This document shows positions 36,453 to 50,667 of a stretch of 64,000 bases of DNA, one piece after another; the stretch's first letter is position 1, and each line of letters begins with the position of its first letter. A program made the position numbers and the translations under genes. The stretch is taken from the NCBI GenBank assembly GCA_013398275.1, contig VZSE01011604.1, forward strand, positions 1,255,695 to 1,319,694, given 5' to 3'. The DNA is from Promerops cafer (Eukaryota > Chordata > Aves > Passeriformes > Nectariniidae). The notes under the pieces are model-generated. The model saw nothing but the letters and a program-made list of their open reading frames with translations, searched no databases and was not told where the DNA came from.

Positions 36453-39400
36453 GAATAAAGCAGCAGCTAATAAGACCAATGGCTTTTAATTTGCATTAAT
36501 AAAAGCACATTAAAAAATACCCAAAGACAAACTCAAAATTCCATTTGAGATTTTTCTAGTGACATGTCAACCACTCACTTTGCTTTCTTGGTAATTAATA
36601 TTACCAGAACCCCTTAATAGTCTGTAAGAGCCTTGTAATTCACATTTGGTCATAACACATTCAGCATATTGTTCTTAGTGGCAAGCATGCAGTGGTGTGG
36701 AAAATACCACCTTTAAACAAAGGTTTATACCAGGATCAGGTTTTTCACAATTGGAATTTCTTGTCAGGCTTTCCAGTGGTAACTACTGTAGTGAAAGGAT
36801 TAGTGTGTTTTTGTGCCAGTGCCCTTTACTGGATGAAATCAGAAATGGCTAATAGTATTTCATTGATTCCCAATTTCTAATATACAATGGAAATTCTTTT
36901 TAGACAGTAAAATGTAGTGGCATGATCTGAATCCCATGTAACCATAGATTCATTATATTAGTCTAAAATATCCTATTAGCGTATGTAGATTTTAGATACA
37001 GCAAAAATTTTCAGCACCAGTTAAGGTATAATTTCTTTTCTTTTGCAAACAATTTCTGAGGCATGAGGGCTAATAGGATTTGGTTTCTTTCCAGCCTCTT
37101 CTGTGGACAGTGAAGACTCGATTTCATTAAAAGTAGTGGCATACAATAACATTTATTTTAATTAGATGATCTCATGATTTCCACACATATTTGCTCTGTG
37201 CATTATTGTTAGTTGGCAAAACTGAGCCGCTTGGTAGCGTGTGAAACCATATGTCTCAATAACATCTTATGGCAGGTGAGGGAGGATTTGCAAAACACTT
37301 GCTGACAGGACACAATGCATTTTACTTTGATGGGGAAGTTTTCCTAAGTGAACTTTATGGCTTAGTTCTCTCATGCAAAGTCAGACCTACATGAGGCTTA
37401 GTGGCCCTTACAGGTCTTCCTTTAACTCAAGTAGTTGTCTGTATGAAGCAAAGACTGTGTAGCACTGAGTGGGCTTCTCAGTGTGTGCTTCTCAGTTGTT
37501 CATCACTACAAAAAGAGACCATCTAACACCTGTAGTCTGTGTAGCTGTTTCATATTCTTTCTTCTTTTTTTTTAATAGACAACTGTTTAATTAGGTTTTG
37601 TAAGTCTTTTACGTGCAGCTGCAATACTGTTCCTCCCCGTGAAGCTTAGGAGAAAGGACTAGAAATATTTTCAGCCATTTATTTTCTCTTACTTTGTTTA
37701 AAGTGTATAATACTTCATTTGAATTCTAAGAAACATTTTGGGATGCGAACTGAAGCGGGGAAAGAGTGTGGCAAATAGTGGTCAGTCTTTTTAAAAGTCT
37801 TTTGAACAATATGAAGTAGTCAGTTCCACTTTCTTGAATAATTTTTTTCAGTGTCATTTGCACTTTTAAGTAGATCTCAAAACACTTGGGCAAACTAAGG
37901 AAAACATTTCTGGTTTTGTAAGTGGTGAGCTGGAAGGGCAGAAGAGAAAGCAGATCAGGGCAAATAGCAAGACATAGCCCTACAGAGGTCTTAAATAGGA
38001 GAGTAGCTGTAGGTATTGGCCCCACTGACTTTTTCAGTGCCATACCAAGCACCTGTTTAGGTGTTTTGCTGGTTCAGTATCTCGGTGACCTGCATGAGCC
38101 AGGTGTGGCCAGTGTGTAGGTTATGAATTGTGCAGGCAGTCTCTGAAGCACACTGACATAGTGAGATGGAGAGGTTACCAGCAGATTTATGTTGTTAGTG
38201 TGAAATTCCCCACACCCCCCTTCTCTGATGGTAACATTTTCTTCTTTCCATCCCAGCAAATGCTCAGGTATGCATCTTGATTTCAGTCTCTCCCAGTTTC
38301 AGCACAGAGATGGTGTGATTTCACTGACTCTGAATGGAGCTTATTCTGATTTACAGTTGTTTGCACAGAACAAGAGTCAGGCCAGTAAAGTGCGCTGTAA
38401 AGGTTTGCCTTGTAAAAACCTAATGGCAATGGATTTGACAGAAGGGGGGAGGGAAGAAGAAACATTTAAGACTATTTATTAATCAAGAATTCCAGCAGAG
38501 AGGCTTTTCTTGCCTTGATTCTGGCAAATGTACAGATGAGAGATACTGTGCAGAAACTGTTTCTGCACAGAGAAAGCCCTTCAGATGTAAACATTTGAGC
38601 AGCTGGCATGGGAGATTAGTGCAGCAGCAGTGGGAGGGGGGTAATAGTGGATAGTGGTGCTGTCTAAATTTAACAAATGTTAAACAAGGTCCTTGTTCTA
38701 GTTTAAGGGTTACAGGTCAGAAAGACAATATCAACTAAAAATACTGGAAGTTGTACAAGTCAAACAAAGTTGTTAACTAGTATTTAATTAAAAGCAGCTT
38801 GCCTATCCAAAGATCTGACACCTTCTTCCTACCTCACCCAAAACGGGGGGAAAAAAGGGAGCTGGGAAAATATATCCTGTGTAACTTCTTTGAGTTAGGG
38901 AAAAAAAAAACTTTATCCTCTGTCAATGGAAAGGCAATACTTTAGGACTCCTTAATGTTTTTGGTTTTGATTGTGAACTTAGCGTATTGTTCTACTTTTA
39001 ATTTCCTGTGGCTGAAAAATTACATCAAAGAAAGTATCATACTAAGGGTGAAAGCAGTGGTCTTTTAGCTTTGTAAACATGTTCATATGCTGTTTAATAT
39101 GTGTTTTGGTTTTTTAAACCCTTGCCAATTAGTTACACAACTAGTTATATATCAGTGTAGGGTATCGGATCATGCATTGGGTTCTATTGATTTTGGTTTT
39201 TAATCTGTTTTGATCATACTTCTAAAACAACTCCTTGCTATTTGTTGGGATCCAGTTCACATGTGTCTCTGGAGGTCCTTTACTTTCTTCATTTCTTTAA
39301 CAGAAGAGATTGAAGTATGGATGTCTGGAAACAAATTTTATGTTTAAAAAATCAGAGCTATGCTTTCACAGCTGGCATTGTTATGATTTTCATTGAGCTT

Positions 39401-42400
39401 GAAAGTATACTGAAGAAGAAGATTTTCTGGAGAAATGACAGTGGCAGCATAATTTAGAGTATTATTTTCTTTTAGCATCATACAGTTAGATTGACCATTG
39501 GAGACTCGATGCAGAACTCCCTAGAGCCAGTGAAAAAATTCCTGCTGGTTTTAAATGGCTTTGGACCATGTCCTTTATGAGTTGCTAGCTATTATCTATG
39601 CTAGTTCATTTTAGAACCCTTCCTTCTTGTCCTACTTCAGGTTCTCAAAAGTCTACTGACACTTTCACTGTAATCTCTTAAAACATAAGACCTTCATTCC
39701 TTTTTGATGGACAGTTGGCGCAGATAAACCCCTTGAAGTTGCTTAATTTATAGAGCATTTTCTCACTGGGGAAGGAGAAAACCCCAAAGTAAACATGTTA
39801 AGTCTTGTAGAAGATGAATTGCAAACAGTGGCAAAGGAAGGGAGTGGCTTTCACCAACCAATAATTTGTTGCAAAAGCAGGTTTTTCTTTGTTATCTGAA
39901 GCAGTGCATACCCACAGGTGAGCAGAATTCCCGGCACTGGTTGCCCTATTTAAGCTGTAATTGTGCCAGTTGAAGTCCAAGTGTCAGTGTATGTTGTATC
40001 TATTTCCACAGGTTTTTAACTTCTGTGTCAGTTAAATTTGGGACTGTGCTTGAAAAGTTTCTGCCAAAACTGAGCAATGGGTAGTTCACTCCAGTGAATT
40101 GGAGTACACCAGTCTGTGGAAATAAATAGATTGGAGATATGTAATCTCTTAGTATTTCACATTAAATTCATAAAGAAACAAGGCTATACACAGTAGGAAA
40201 ATTAGTTTCTTGGGAATAATAGACATTCACAAGTCAAGCTCTGGATTCCTAAGGCTATATCACTTAGTTTTTTTTTACTTGGAGAAACCTCTCAGGCTAC
40301 AGTATACTGCAAAGAAAGATAAAATTATGAATTTATATATATGTATATACAGAGTGGAAAAAGGCTGAAGTAGCCTGGTCTCCAGCACATCTGTACTTCC
40401 AGTCCCTTTGCGGTATCCTATATTATCACTTCACATTTATTTAGAAGATGGAGTGGTCTAGACAAAGTTAGAGTTGAAAGAATAGCAAAAAATGTTCACA
40501 ATAGGAAAAGACTTAAAGGCCAAGGATATTAAAATAGTGTTCAAGCATTACTTCAAAGAAAATTCAAAGGGAGGGTCTGCTTCTTTGTTCTTAGCCTGTT
40601 CCTCTGAACCCAGTTAATGAACTTGCATGATTTTTGCCAGCATGATCGGGGTATTGATTTTTCTCCAAAGAGGATAGTCTTTGGAGCATCCATCGAGAGA
40701 GAGAGGAAGCTTGGATTTGAATTTCATTGTCTTGGAAGATTCAGATCCTGAAATTAATTCACTTCACTTCTTCAAAGTATAAGTATATGTATTTTTCTAT
40801 CCAAATTGATCACCTCCTTTAATGAGACAAGCTTAATTTCTGCAGGTATCAATCTGTAGGTGTTATGAAACAGAAGATGGCTGTGTACCACACCTGGATG
40901 TGCTCTATCCATTGTCCAGCAGGAGAGTGTTGTTTTTAAACCTTCTCCTCATCCCTGTACTCTCACATGATGTCCTCCTGATTCCTTCTCTTCACTTCTG
41001 ACCACTGATGCTGATCTGGGACTAAACATTCAGCTGTTATAATTCAAAGTGGTTTGTTAGCATCAGTTCCTGACCGTTAAGCTGTAAACATGATGTGAGT
41101 TTGCCCTTTGATTTTGTCTTCTGCAGAAAGCTGTCATGTCTCATTAAAGGGTTGGTATGCTCCAGTGCTGTAGTTTGCAGTCAGAAGTTGTCATGAAACT
41201 CCTGAAACTCCTGAAAGCGGTATAAATGCAGAGTTAGGGAGCTTGCTTAGGCCAGCCCTTGGGGCTTCAGGCTCAGCATATTGTACTCAGTGTGTAGGAA
41301 GTAGGTGTGCATTGAGGCACAAACATGCGTGCAGATATCAGGAAGAGCTAACTGCAGTGGCAAGCTGTGTGTGCATACATCCCTGTGTTTGCATGTAGAT
41401 CCATGTATGTATGCACAGAGGTTATGTATGCACACCTGCACATCCAGACAGCTGAAAGAGCTAATTGAAACTGTAACATTACTGGCTGCAGACTTCTGAT
41501 TCATGTTGCTGGAATTGTCTTAGTGACTCTGTAATTAGGATTTGTTTTAAGATTTGCACTAATTTTAGAGTTCAAAAGCTTATTTGTTCTTCTAATTTAA
41601 GTTTTAAAGTCTTCAGAGGTTATATTGTTTTTCAGTAATATCTTTGGCAGTGTTTTATCATTACCAAGTGTAAAGTTTCCTTTTTGAAAATTTGCTTTGA
41701 CAGTTGGATGATTGTATTTGTCTCCTTCTAGCTAACCACCTACAGTCACCACATACTTCAAAGGGGAAAGTTGTTGCAGGAATGTATTCTAAGTTAATAA
41801 AATATTTGTGTCAGAATTGAATTATAGGGACTGGAGCTGGAAGCCATATCCCCAAGCTTGAATAGATCAGAGCAACACCTTTGACTTCAGAGAAGTTCTG
41901 CAGATCTTGGTGAAAATTTGCCTTTTAATCTCAGTAGATTTTCTTCATTCTTCAACAGCTATAATAAGTAGAGATTTTCAGAGGCCAATAGTCATATGTG
42001 TCAGAATTTCAGCAGACACTGAAAGTTTTTGTGGATTGATCATTCATGATCATTTCTTGCCAATGGAAAACTTGCATGAGGTCAACACTTTCATTAAAAT
42101 GTGGAGAAAACACTTTCTAATTCAAATGGAATAAAAATACTTTCAGTAAAAACCCAGAAATTATTTCTCTAAAACCAAACAAATACACACCCAAAAACCT
42201 TATGCCAGCAACTATTCCATTCATAATTCTGGTCACCATAAAAATTGACTATGCAGACATTAAAGCAGATATTTTTAAAATTGTGTGTTTTATGTAAGGT
42301 TTCCATCTTCTCCTCCAGTATAAATTGGCATATCTACAATGAAAATATATTGAAGATTATGAACTCTAGTGGTTTAATAATTTCTATATGTTAAAAGAAT

Positions 42401-42829
42401 TTCCAGAGAAGAACTTCTTCTGCAATAGTTTTTAAAATATTTTGAATTTCAGGAGGACATAAATTGCAGATGTAACAACTCCTATCTTCCATGAACTAAA
42501 AACATTGGCTGATTGATTTAAAAGAATTAGTAATTCTAGAGAAAATCAATTCATATTGCAATGATGAATTCATTTTGCTCAAGACTCCTGATCCATTGTT
42601 TGGTTATTTATGATTGATGAATGCTTAACACCAGTGCAAAAAGATCTTTTTTTTTCTGTTGTCAGTCTTTGACCTCTTGAACTCCCTCTTTCCAGAAGTC
42701 TGTTGCCAGACCATTAGTAAAGACGGATTTTGATTTTGGCTTGGTTGTTCAACACCATTGGATTGAGCTAATCTATTTTCATGTAGTGCAAAAGTATAAG
42801 TGAAAGGAGAATCCAGCTTTTTCAGGCTT

Positions 42830-43745
42830 ACAAAAATGTGGCTTTTTCCATCCTCAGTCTTCCAAGATTTCTCTCACTCTATCTCTTAATGCCCTTCCAA
42901 GACAAAGTGTAAATAACCTCTTTTCTAAGGTTCTTGCCTTGTTTTCATTCTGGCTTAATATTTTTCCTATCTTCTTTCTATACTGGGATTGAATTGAATT
43001 TTGGAGTCCATGTGAATTTTCCTCTGTAATTCTTTCTTCCGGTTCCTTTAAAATGTGTTTTTCTGTTCGGGTCTGTCATTGGCTTTTGGACCTTTCTCCG
43101 TAGGTTTCAAAATGTTTCTTTTGTTATTTTCTTCCATTCTGCCTCATTTCCATGTCTTACTATTCATTAAATCCCTACCATAGAAATATTTATCACACAT
43201 TCACAAATCTGTATATATCAATCCCCTTTTCTTTCAGTGCTAAATCTTTTCTGGTTTGAGTTCTGTTCATTTGACTTTTCCCCTACTGCCTTCATGACAA
43301 TCGAACATGAACATCACCATCTTTCTGGGCCACTATATGGACAGTCATGGAGTTTTCTTACAAAATATGATTTCTGTCCTGCACAGCCTCCTTAGTTCAT
43401 TCCCCATCCTTCCCCAGGATATAAGGCAGTACTCTTATAATCACATTCACTGAACTCTACTGCTTTTTTGCAATGCTCCTCTCCTTTTCCAGACTTTCAT
43501 CTCTGAATTTCTTCAAGGCCTTAGTTTCTTGTCAAATCTCATGAACGTGTTCCCGTCATTTTTTGCCACAATTACTGTTTTTGTTCCCATCCTCACTTCA
43601 TGTGTTCTTTTCTACTTCTTTCACGTCTGCTTTTATTCCACTTGGACAAATACCCAAAAAGAGACTTGTAATGTTTTCCACATTTTTTCTTATATCTTTT
43701 TATGATTCACCAATTCTTTTATAACTCCCTGCACATCTCTCATTA
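42830..43745. other. Pyrimidine-rich block, about 0.9 kb
   Basis: The plus strand is dominated by C and T, with frequent TTTC, CTTC and CCTT words and few purine runs, in sharp contrast with both flanks. It has no tandem period and no long open frame. It could be an old transposable element in inverse orientation or a strand-asymmetric segment; I cannot name a family. Confidence 0.4.
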
Positions 43746-44078
43746 CAAGCACGTAGCTATGAAAAAAAAAAAAGTTATGTGAGTAGTTGAATTTGCTGAC
43801 TCCATCTTTTGTTGGATATTCCTTTCTGGGAATCTTTTGAAATAATTAATTCTTCCCATAGTGACTTTACATACTGGGATTTTTGACAGTTATGAAAAAT
43901 TTATTTTCAAAATATGGTGGTTTTTTATAGGCTGACATATTTTGACAGTGCATTGTGACAAAAAGTGTTGGACTTGTGGAAGATAAGTTTGTAGCAGTCT
44001 AGCCAGAAAGATGTAAATCAGCCCTGAGAGGGTATATTTTAGATGTAAATTGATTTTGGTATTTTCCCAAAATGATAT

Positions 44079-44106
44079 TAAAAGAAAGAAAGAAAAGAAA
44101 AAAAGA
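44079..44106. repeat. (GAAA)n microsatellite, imperfect
   Basis: AAAGAAAGAAAGAAAAG followed by an A run. Confidence 0.85.
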
Positions 44107-45740
44107 GAACATTCCATCAAATGAGACACTAAGTTGTCCACACACTTCTGAAAGTGAAGATAAATCATGTTACACTTGTATGGAATGCAAACAAACCTTA
44201 CCCTAAGCATCTGGTGGCATCCCAGACTGTCACCCGCAGTTCAGCTTGATTTTGGAATTCACTTCAGATTGTGCCTGCCGCCTGCACTCCCTACCTCCCA
44301 CCTGAGTGACGGGTAGCAGTGTTTCCTTTAAACTGCCAAGGAGCATGAGAACATTTGATCCCAAAAGGTTTTCCATGCTATGTTAATGATGTTTTTTTAT
44401 CATTAGGATTTACATACACAAAACAAAAGCAAAAGTATTTTCATTTTAGTTTTAAAAATATGTCTCACATCCAGAAAGTTAAAAAAGAACCCACATGCTT
44501 TGTGTGCTGTCACTCAGCCGATGGTCCCAGCTGCAGAGCACCGTGAGGGCAGAAAGGAGGTTGGCATGTTTTGGAAACTTGTGCATATATGTGTCTGTGT
44601 TTTCTGTGTAACATGTATGGCACTATAACGTGCCATTTTAAGAGACTGGACACACATGTCTCTTTTTTTAAAAAACATCCTGGTTTTAGTAAATCTTCTT
44701 ACACAGATACCTTTAATGGACACATGCTGGAGCCTGTAGCTGTTTCATGGATTTCATTGGATTTCTACCACTGTTGAATTTGGTGTCTCATCATCTTTAG
44801 CTGCATTTTTGTAAATTGAGAATCTGGAGAATAGTGGAATATTAAGTGTAAAATATTTTGGTTTGTGTGATATTGAGCTGAAGTTTGCTGTTTTGAACAT
44901 ACCATTCCTTGCTTTGCTGATCCCATTTGTTCAGAAAAGGTTGTTTAGCAGCCTAAGTTTCTTTCATTTGTGGCTACATATCTTCAGATTTCAGCAAAAT
45001 AATTTTTTACTCCTTCACAAGACACACGGTGACAGAAATTAAATCAATTATGCATTACGAAGATTTGTAGCAAGTGTGTTTTCGCTACATCAAGTTGAGT
45101 GTGGCTTGTCAATGCTAACAGCTCTGAATCAAAGAAATTATGTTTCTCTTCTTTTTAACAAGTTCCTCAGCTGTGATTCACAAGGTCCACAGGATACGAG
45201 CTGGGTGGTTACAGCAATGAGTTCAGTGTCCAGACTGATTGGAGAGGACACAAAGGATTTATATGTGTGTGCCTTCCAAACACCCATTTATACAATTGGG
45301 TCTTCCCATTAGTACCAGGTAGCATTCTGCCCGCTCCCACCTTCTGAATTGTTGAGACGTGGCTACCCTCCTCTGTCAAGAAAGATTATTTTTTGCTAAT
45401 TCTGTTGGGATGCTACTTTTTTAAAAAAATACGATTTTGTTTGAAACAAGCTGTCACTTACAGAAGAGGTGATAGAAAGAGAAAAATGTAAATCAAGTTA
45501 GCTTGTCTTCCCTTTTGTGCAGATATTGCTGCAATGGAAAAAAAATATTGTGTCCATTTCTCTTCATACTGATTGACTTCTTCAGATTGACATGAATGAA
45601 TTTGGGTAATAGACAAAGATTTTATTAAGCATGAAGGGTGTTCTGACTTGAGAAAATCTGAAAAGTAACACAGGGAGCAGGAGAATTTATTTGGAGGAAA
45701 TACACTGAATTTTAAATCACAAGAAGTGATTTAAATCTTC

Positions 45741-45776
45741 AATTCTCAAAGCATTGAGGAATTCTCAAAGCATTGA
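45741..45776. repeat. 19-bp tandem duplication
   Basis: The unit AATTCTCAAAGCATTGAGG occurs at 45741-45759 and again, identical over 17 bases, at 45760-45776. The identity suggests a recent event. Confidence 0.95.
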
Positions 45777-47273
45777 TCTGTCATAAAATCTTGAAAAAAT
45801 ATAACTGGCTTGACAGGCTCTGAGTTGCTTGATTAATCCACATTGTTTAATTCCTAGACTTGTATTCCACTGCTTTATATGTGCTGTTTTAGTTTTGGAG
45901 AACTCAAATTAAATTTGTGATCTCAGACTGGCAGAATAATGAGGAAGGTGGTAGTAGTGGGTGATGCTGCATCTGTTTCTTTATATTTGCAAGAGTTTAC
46001 AGACATGTTCGTGTTTAGCTGGAATTCATGTATTCCCAATTCACGTTTTCTGACCTCCTAATGATTTGAGTAAAATGTTTATATTCCTCAACTTCAAAAT
46101 ATAATATTCGACAATTCATTAAAAAAAGTAAGCAGCTTACGTGTGGGTTCTTACTTGTGGGTTTTGCCATTTTCATTCAGTATCCATGTAATTTTCAAAT
46201 GGAAAATGAGTTTTGAATATTGCTTCACTTCTTTTACATATACGAGGCACAAGAAGTATAACAAAAACTAAAGAAGGTTCTTGGAAACTCTCTCTGGTTG
46301 CGCACCCTTGTTGTTCTCAGTGTGGTGGAAGGGGCCAGAATTAATACCCATAATTGTTCCCTGCAGAGAAATTCACAGTGAATCTAAGCCCCTTAGTGTG
46401 TTTTGGAAAACCTCTTTCCTGGAGGCTTCCATTTTTCTGGTTCCTTTCCTTGGGTGGTTGTTCTTTCAGCTTTTCTACTGGAAAAGAAGTTGGACACCAC
46501 AGGAGTGTCAAAGTGAACATAAATCAGTTGGAGCTGGAAACCAAGGCTGTACTCTTAGCTGTGGAGACACTTCCCATCACATGAGCTTACCTAAGTGAAG
46601 ACAAGAAGTAATCAGATATGCTTCTAGGAAGGGAAGTTATGGTTAAGGTACAAGGAAAAATAATGCTAAAGACAATTATGAAGAAAAACAGTACAATTGC
46701 AGATGGTGTGGACCTGTGTCATAGGAAAATTTTAGTAACCTCTGCAGTGACAGATTGGCAGATCAGTCACTTTAGCACCGGGAGATAAAATGGATGATTT
46801 TGTATGGGACGTGACTGCCTTGCACCTGGCACTGCTAGGATTTCTGATTGAAAAACTCTGTACTAAAACAAAAGGGATGTGGTCAGCCATGCTGAGGGAG
46901 AACTGGCAGGGGCACAGGAGACAGAATGTTCTCAGTCATCTCTGGTTCTGGCTTTGTAAGTTCTGATGTCTACCAAATGGGCCCTGACCACAAGATCTGG
47001 AACTGCTATCTAGATGCTCTGACAGACTCATACAAGTGTAAGGTAGCACTAGTTGTACAGACTTCAAAGTATAACTCAGAACTTTTACAGTAAGAACTTG
47101 AGACACTTCTTGCCAGGCATATAAAATCAACACAGTACAGCCTGTGTAAATAATTGTGGGAATGAAATAGTTGCTTCTCTTCTATTATTGTGATGTGTGA
47201 CCAGATAATTTCCTACCAATAGCAAAATGCAGCAAGTTAATAAAGCAGCATAAAGCAAAGTGCATAAAAATAC

Positions 47274-47290
47274 TTTTTTTTTTTTTTTTT
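47274..47290. repeat. Poly(T) run, 17 bp
   Basis: Uninterrupted T run ending at CAG. It resembles an acceptor site but is not followed by a supported exon. Confidence 0.9.
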
Positions 47291-50200
47291 CAGTTCAGAA
47301 CTTGAAAAGGTTAACTTTTTTTTTCCTTCTGACTGTAGACTGTCAGCACAAGTGCTTCAGGGAGTGCAAAAAAACAAACTGTATTCACTGTGGCTGGTTA
47401 GTAAGGAAAATCTGAGTAGTCATAATTTTTTTGTTTTGTTTTGCTGGGTTTTTTAACTGTGTCTCCCATCAATGTCATGACTGCAGCATAATGCTTTAGT
47501 TTTGAAGCAGAATCTTGGATTAATTTAATTTCTGTGTTGTCAATTTTTGTGCAAATTTAGTGTAAGTAATATCAGTGTCATGCCAGGGAAAGCAGCCTCT
47601 AAGTTCACTTTGTGCAGTAGGTCTGACATAACGTGTCTGGCATTTTATATGGCCAGTTGTAATCAGTTGTGGTATCATTCAGCTAATCAATAAAAGTTTG
47701 CGTTAATGGAGTTTAAATGTCTAACAGGCATAAATATTCTTGCTGTCACTGAATAGATGGATTTGTTTGCCTGCTGTAAATCTTACTTTTCATATTTACC
47801 CATAGTACACTTGCAAAAAAAATTATATCCTTTATGATACTTTTATTTTTTGTCTCTATTTTGGAAAAAATAAAACCCTTACTTTTTACTAATACATCTG
47901 GTACTTTGAGTGCATAAAAACAGCTCAATTGATTACTTCTGATTTAAAAACTTCTGAGAAGGAAGTTGCATAACAAGACTGGGAGCTCAAATATGTGAGT
48001 TTTGGCAAAGAGCTGCGGAAGAAAGGCTTGTCTGTAGCAACCTCTCAAGAAAAGAACTTGACATTTTGAAAAATTTTTATTGACCGGTGTGAACAGGGAA
48101 CGGGAAGTCAAATCAATCTCACAGGCAATCTGCAGCTTCTTCCTTGCTGACCTTTAAATGCCACTTTGTGTCATCAGAAAGTCAAGGAAATGCTAATAAA
48201 AGGGCTTTGGGTAAGAAAGTTATATATAAGGGACGTCTTTTAAAAACAATCATAAGCTGATTTCCATTTTTATACACATCTGTTTTTGTAAAACAGAATT
48301 CTTACAGCAGTACAGTTATATTTTTAATAGATTACTCTTACCTTTATTTATATATGACTTTAAAATTTTCAAAGTATCCATAAGATACCAGAACTTCTGT
48401 TTATTCTTGAAAAGGAGGTAGTTTGAAAAAGATATTTTATAATTGCATTCTAGGTTGATGGCCTTGGAACAGAGACTGGCCTCAGCTTTAGGCTTTTAAA
48501 CTATCTTTTGCTGAGTTCAGCAGGCCGTGGGACTTCAGAAGTCTTGTAGAAAGCTGACTGCTTGGTGTCTTCTGAAAATGAGAGTGTTATGCATATCACA
48601 CCAGGTTACTCTTAGCCCTCATACTTCTGTGTTTTAGCAGTCCTTATATTCCCTTCAAAAATGTCTCTGATAGCTAAATTTCAATTAGAAGAGCTAGTAG
48701 GAAAAAAATCTCAACATTAAATTGCTGAACCCCAAAGAAAACACCTGGTACATTAGAAAAAAGCACAATGTTCCTTGAGTTTCAGAAGCTTAATGAGAGG
48801 GGAAAAAAACTAGCTGGTAAGTTTAATATGAAATGGTGAAGATACGTGATGGCACCATAGGTTGGTATGGCAGTTGTTTCTTGCCTTATTCTGATATCTA
48901 CTTCATGGAACTGAAATGGACTCTAATTCATGGTTGTGCTTCAGTACCTATTCCAAACCTATGCTCAGGTAGTGTCTGACCCGACTGCCGACCTATGCTG
49001 GTTTTTGTATTGGGTTTGCTTTAATTCAGGGAGAAGAACAACCCCAAACCAAACTGTTTCTTTTTGTTGCTAGTTCACATTAATTAATTGCTGTTCAAAC
49101 TGGTAGCAAAGTGCTCCAACACTAATGGCTTAACAAAGATTGCGATTTTGCAAGTCGAGAGACGTTTTTGAAAGCACTTTATATAATTAATTTCCATGAA
49201 TTTTCTTTTATGACTTGATTTTTTTCTTTTTTTTTCCTTTTTTTTCCTTATGAAGCACATGGATTCTGTGAACTGATTTGGATTCTGAGCAGAGTATTCA
49301 TGCTAACCTGTTTGTCAAATGAAATGGAAAATAAGGGCTGACTATTTTAGCTAGAAACATTGGCTTCAATTCCTGAGCTTGGCTTCCCTCACTTAAACTG
49401 CTGTAATTTGAGTAATTCAATTGGTTCTTTGATAACAAATTAGAAAAACAAGAAATGAGAGATGGTTGGAGTATTTGGCATGTAGATATCATGTCCCTGA
49501 AATTTTGCTTGATTAATGTTGTATGCTCTTAATAGTTGCATTACTAAACTGCCTGAAAAAGAAACCTCCAAAATCCTGTGATTTGGAAAGAAGCTGCATT
49601 GCATCTAACCCAACATAAAATATAAAAGCTGGGTTAGGTGTTGTTCCTCTGTATTAGTTTTACAACAAAAGACAAGTCATACCATAATCACTTGTGTCAG
49701 TGTTTTGTGTCCAGGGTTGTTTTTTTTCTCTTAAAGCTGATGAAAATTACTACACACATGGGAGAATTTGAAGGTGTGACTCCAGTTAGGCAAAGCTCTT
49801 GTTGCTGCATGAGAGGGCTTTCAAAACTAGTTCAAAACTGTCCTCATTCCATTCCCCTGGAAGCTGTGGCAAGTTTTTGTTTTAGGGCAAGTATATTTAC
49901 ATGAGCATTCTTGAAATGCTCAGTAATGGAATAATGGGCTTGATATAAAGGTTGGACTTGGAAATTTGCAAGGTTGGGGGTTTTTTTTCTATCATTCAAG
50001 TCTTTTTATTAAAAACTGCTTATAGTGTCGTGGAAGTATTACCTTTTTTCCCCCTGTATCTTCTGTTAGGAAATCCAAGCTTAAAAACAGGACAAACCAG
50101 CTTTGAACTGTTTAGTTGTTCATCACAGTATTCCTTCCCAATGACCTGTAGCTTGGAAAAAAATTCCAATAGCTCTTCAGCCACAAGATCTTGAGATAAA

Positions 50201-50667
50201 ATTGAATATTCATTTTAAACTGGTTATGGCCTATTGTCTTACCAGTACTCTGTATTTGTAGTGCTAGGAGTGAAGTCTTAGGGCTTTTTTTATTATTTTC
50301 ATACATCTTTGTTCAAAATTTCTCTACCCTTTTACTAGAAGGCTAAAGAATTAATAGAGTCAAAGCATTCCTGCAGAATCCACTTTCAAATTGTTTTGTT
50401 CAGTTGTGCTGTAAATGTGTGAAAAGAGGAAACTGCTTTGTATTTCCCTTCATGAACCTGTCATTTCTGTAGGAGTAAACAAACTTTATTTGATAGGACC
50501 TTGTACAGTATGCACTGATAATGACTTAAAACTTTTAGCTTACAGATTAAATCATTATTTTTCCACTGCCCAAGATACAGGGCCAAGACAAGACTACTTC
50601 TCTGTAAGATTATACCTAATCTTTTCAACCACACCTTCTACTTCAAGGTTTTTTCTTCATTTCCTAG

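Larger units (their letters stand above)
29117..50667 (+). other. COBL: 21.5-kb COBL intron without supported exon
   Basis: No exon with matching phase and convincing coding content was found on the plus strand and no gene on the minus strand. It holds microsatellites and homopolymers (34502-34526, 34849-34864, 36435-36452, 44079-44106, 47274-47290), an A/purine-rich block (about 29930-30420), a pyrimidine-rich block (about 42830-43745) and a 19-bp tandem duplication (45741-45776). The rest looks like unique intronic sequence; old, unrecognised repeats are possible. If exon 8 is not real, the intron runs on to 52407. Confidence 0.7.

Noticed and set aside
38244..38270. Microexon-like AG...GT pair (CATCCCAG ... 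CAG|GTATGC)
   Set aside because: About 11 bp between the sites, out of phase, and nothing recognisable encoded.
47339..47396. Exon-like segment after CTGACTGTAG, open in phase 0 (TVSTSASGSAKK...)
   Set aside because: 58 bp would shift the frame into exon 9, and a TAG follows the candidate donor. At best a rare terminal exon; no supporting similarity.
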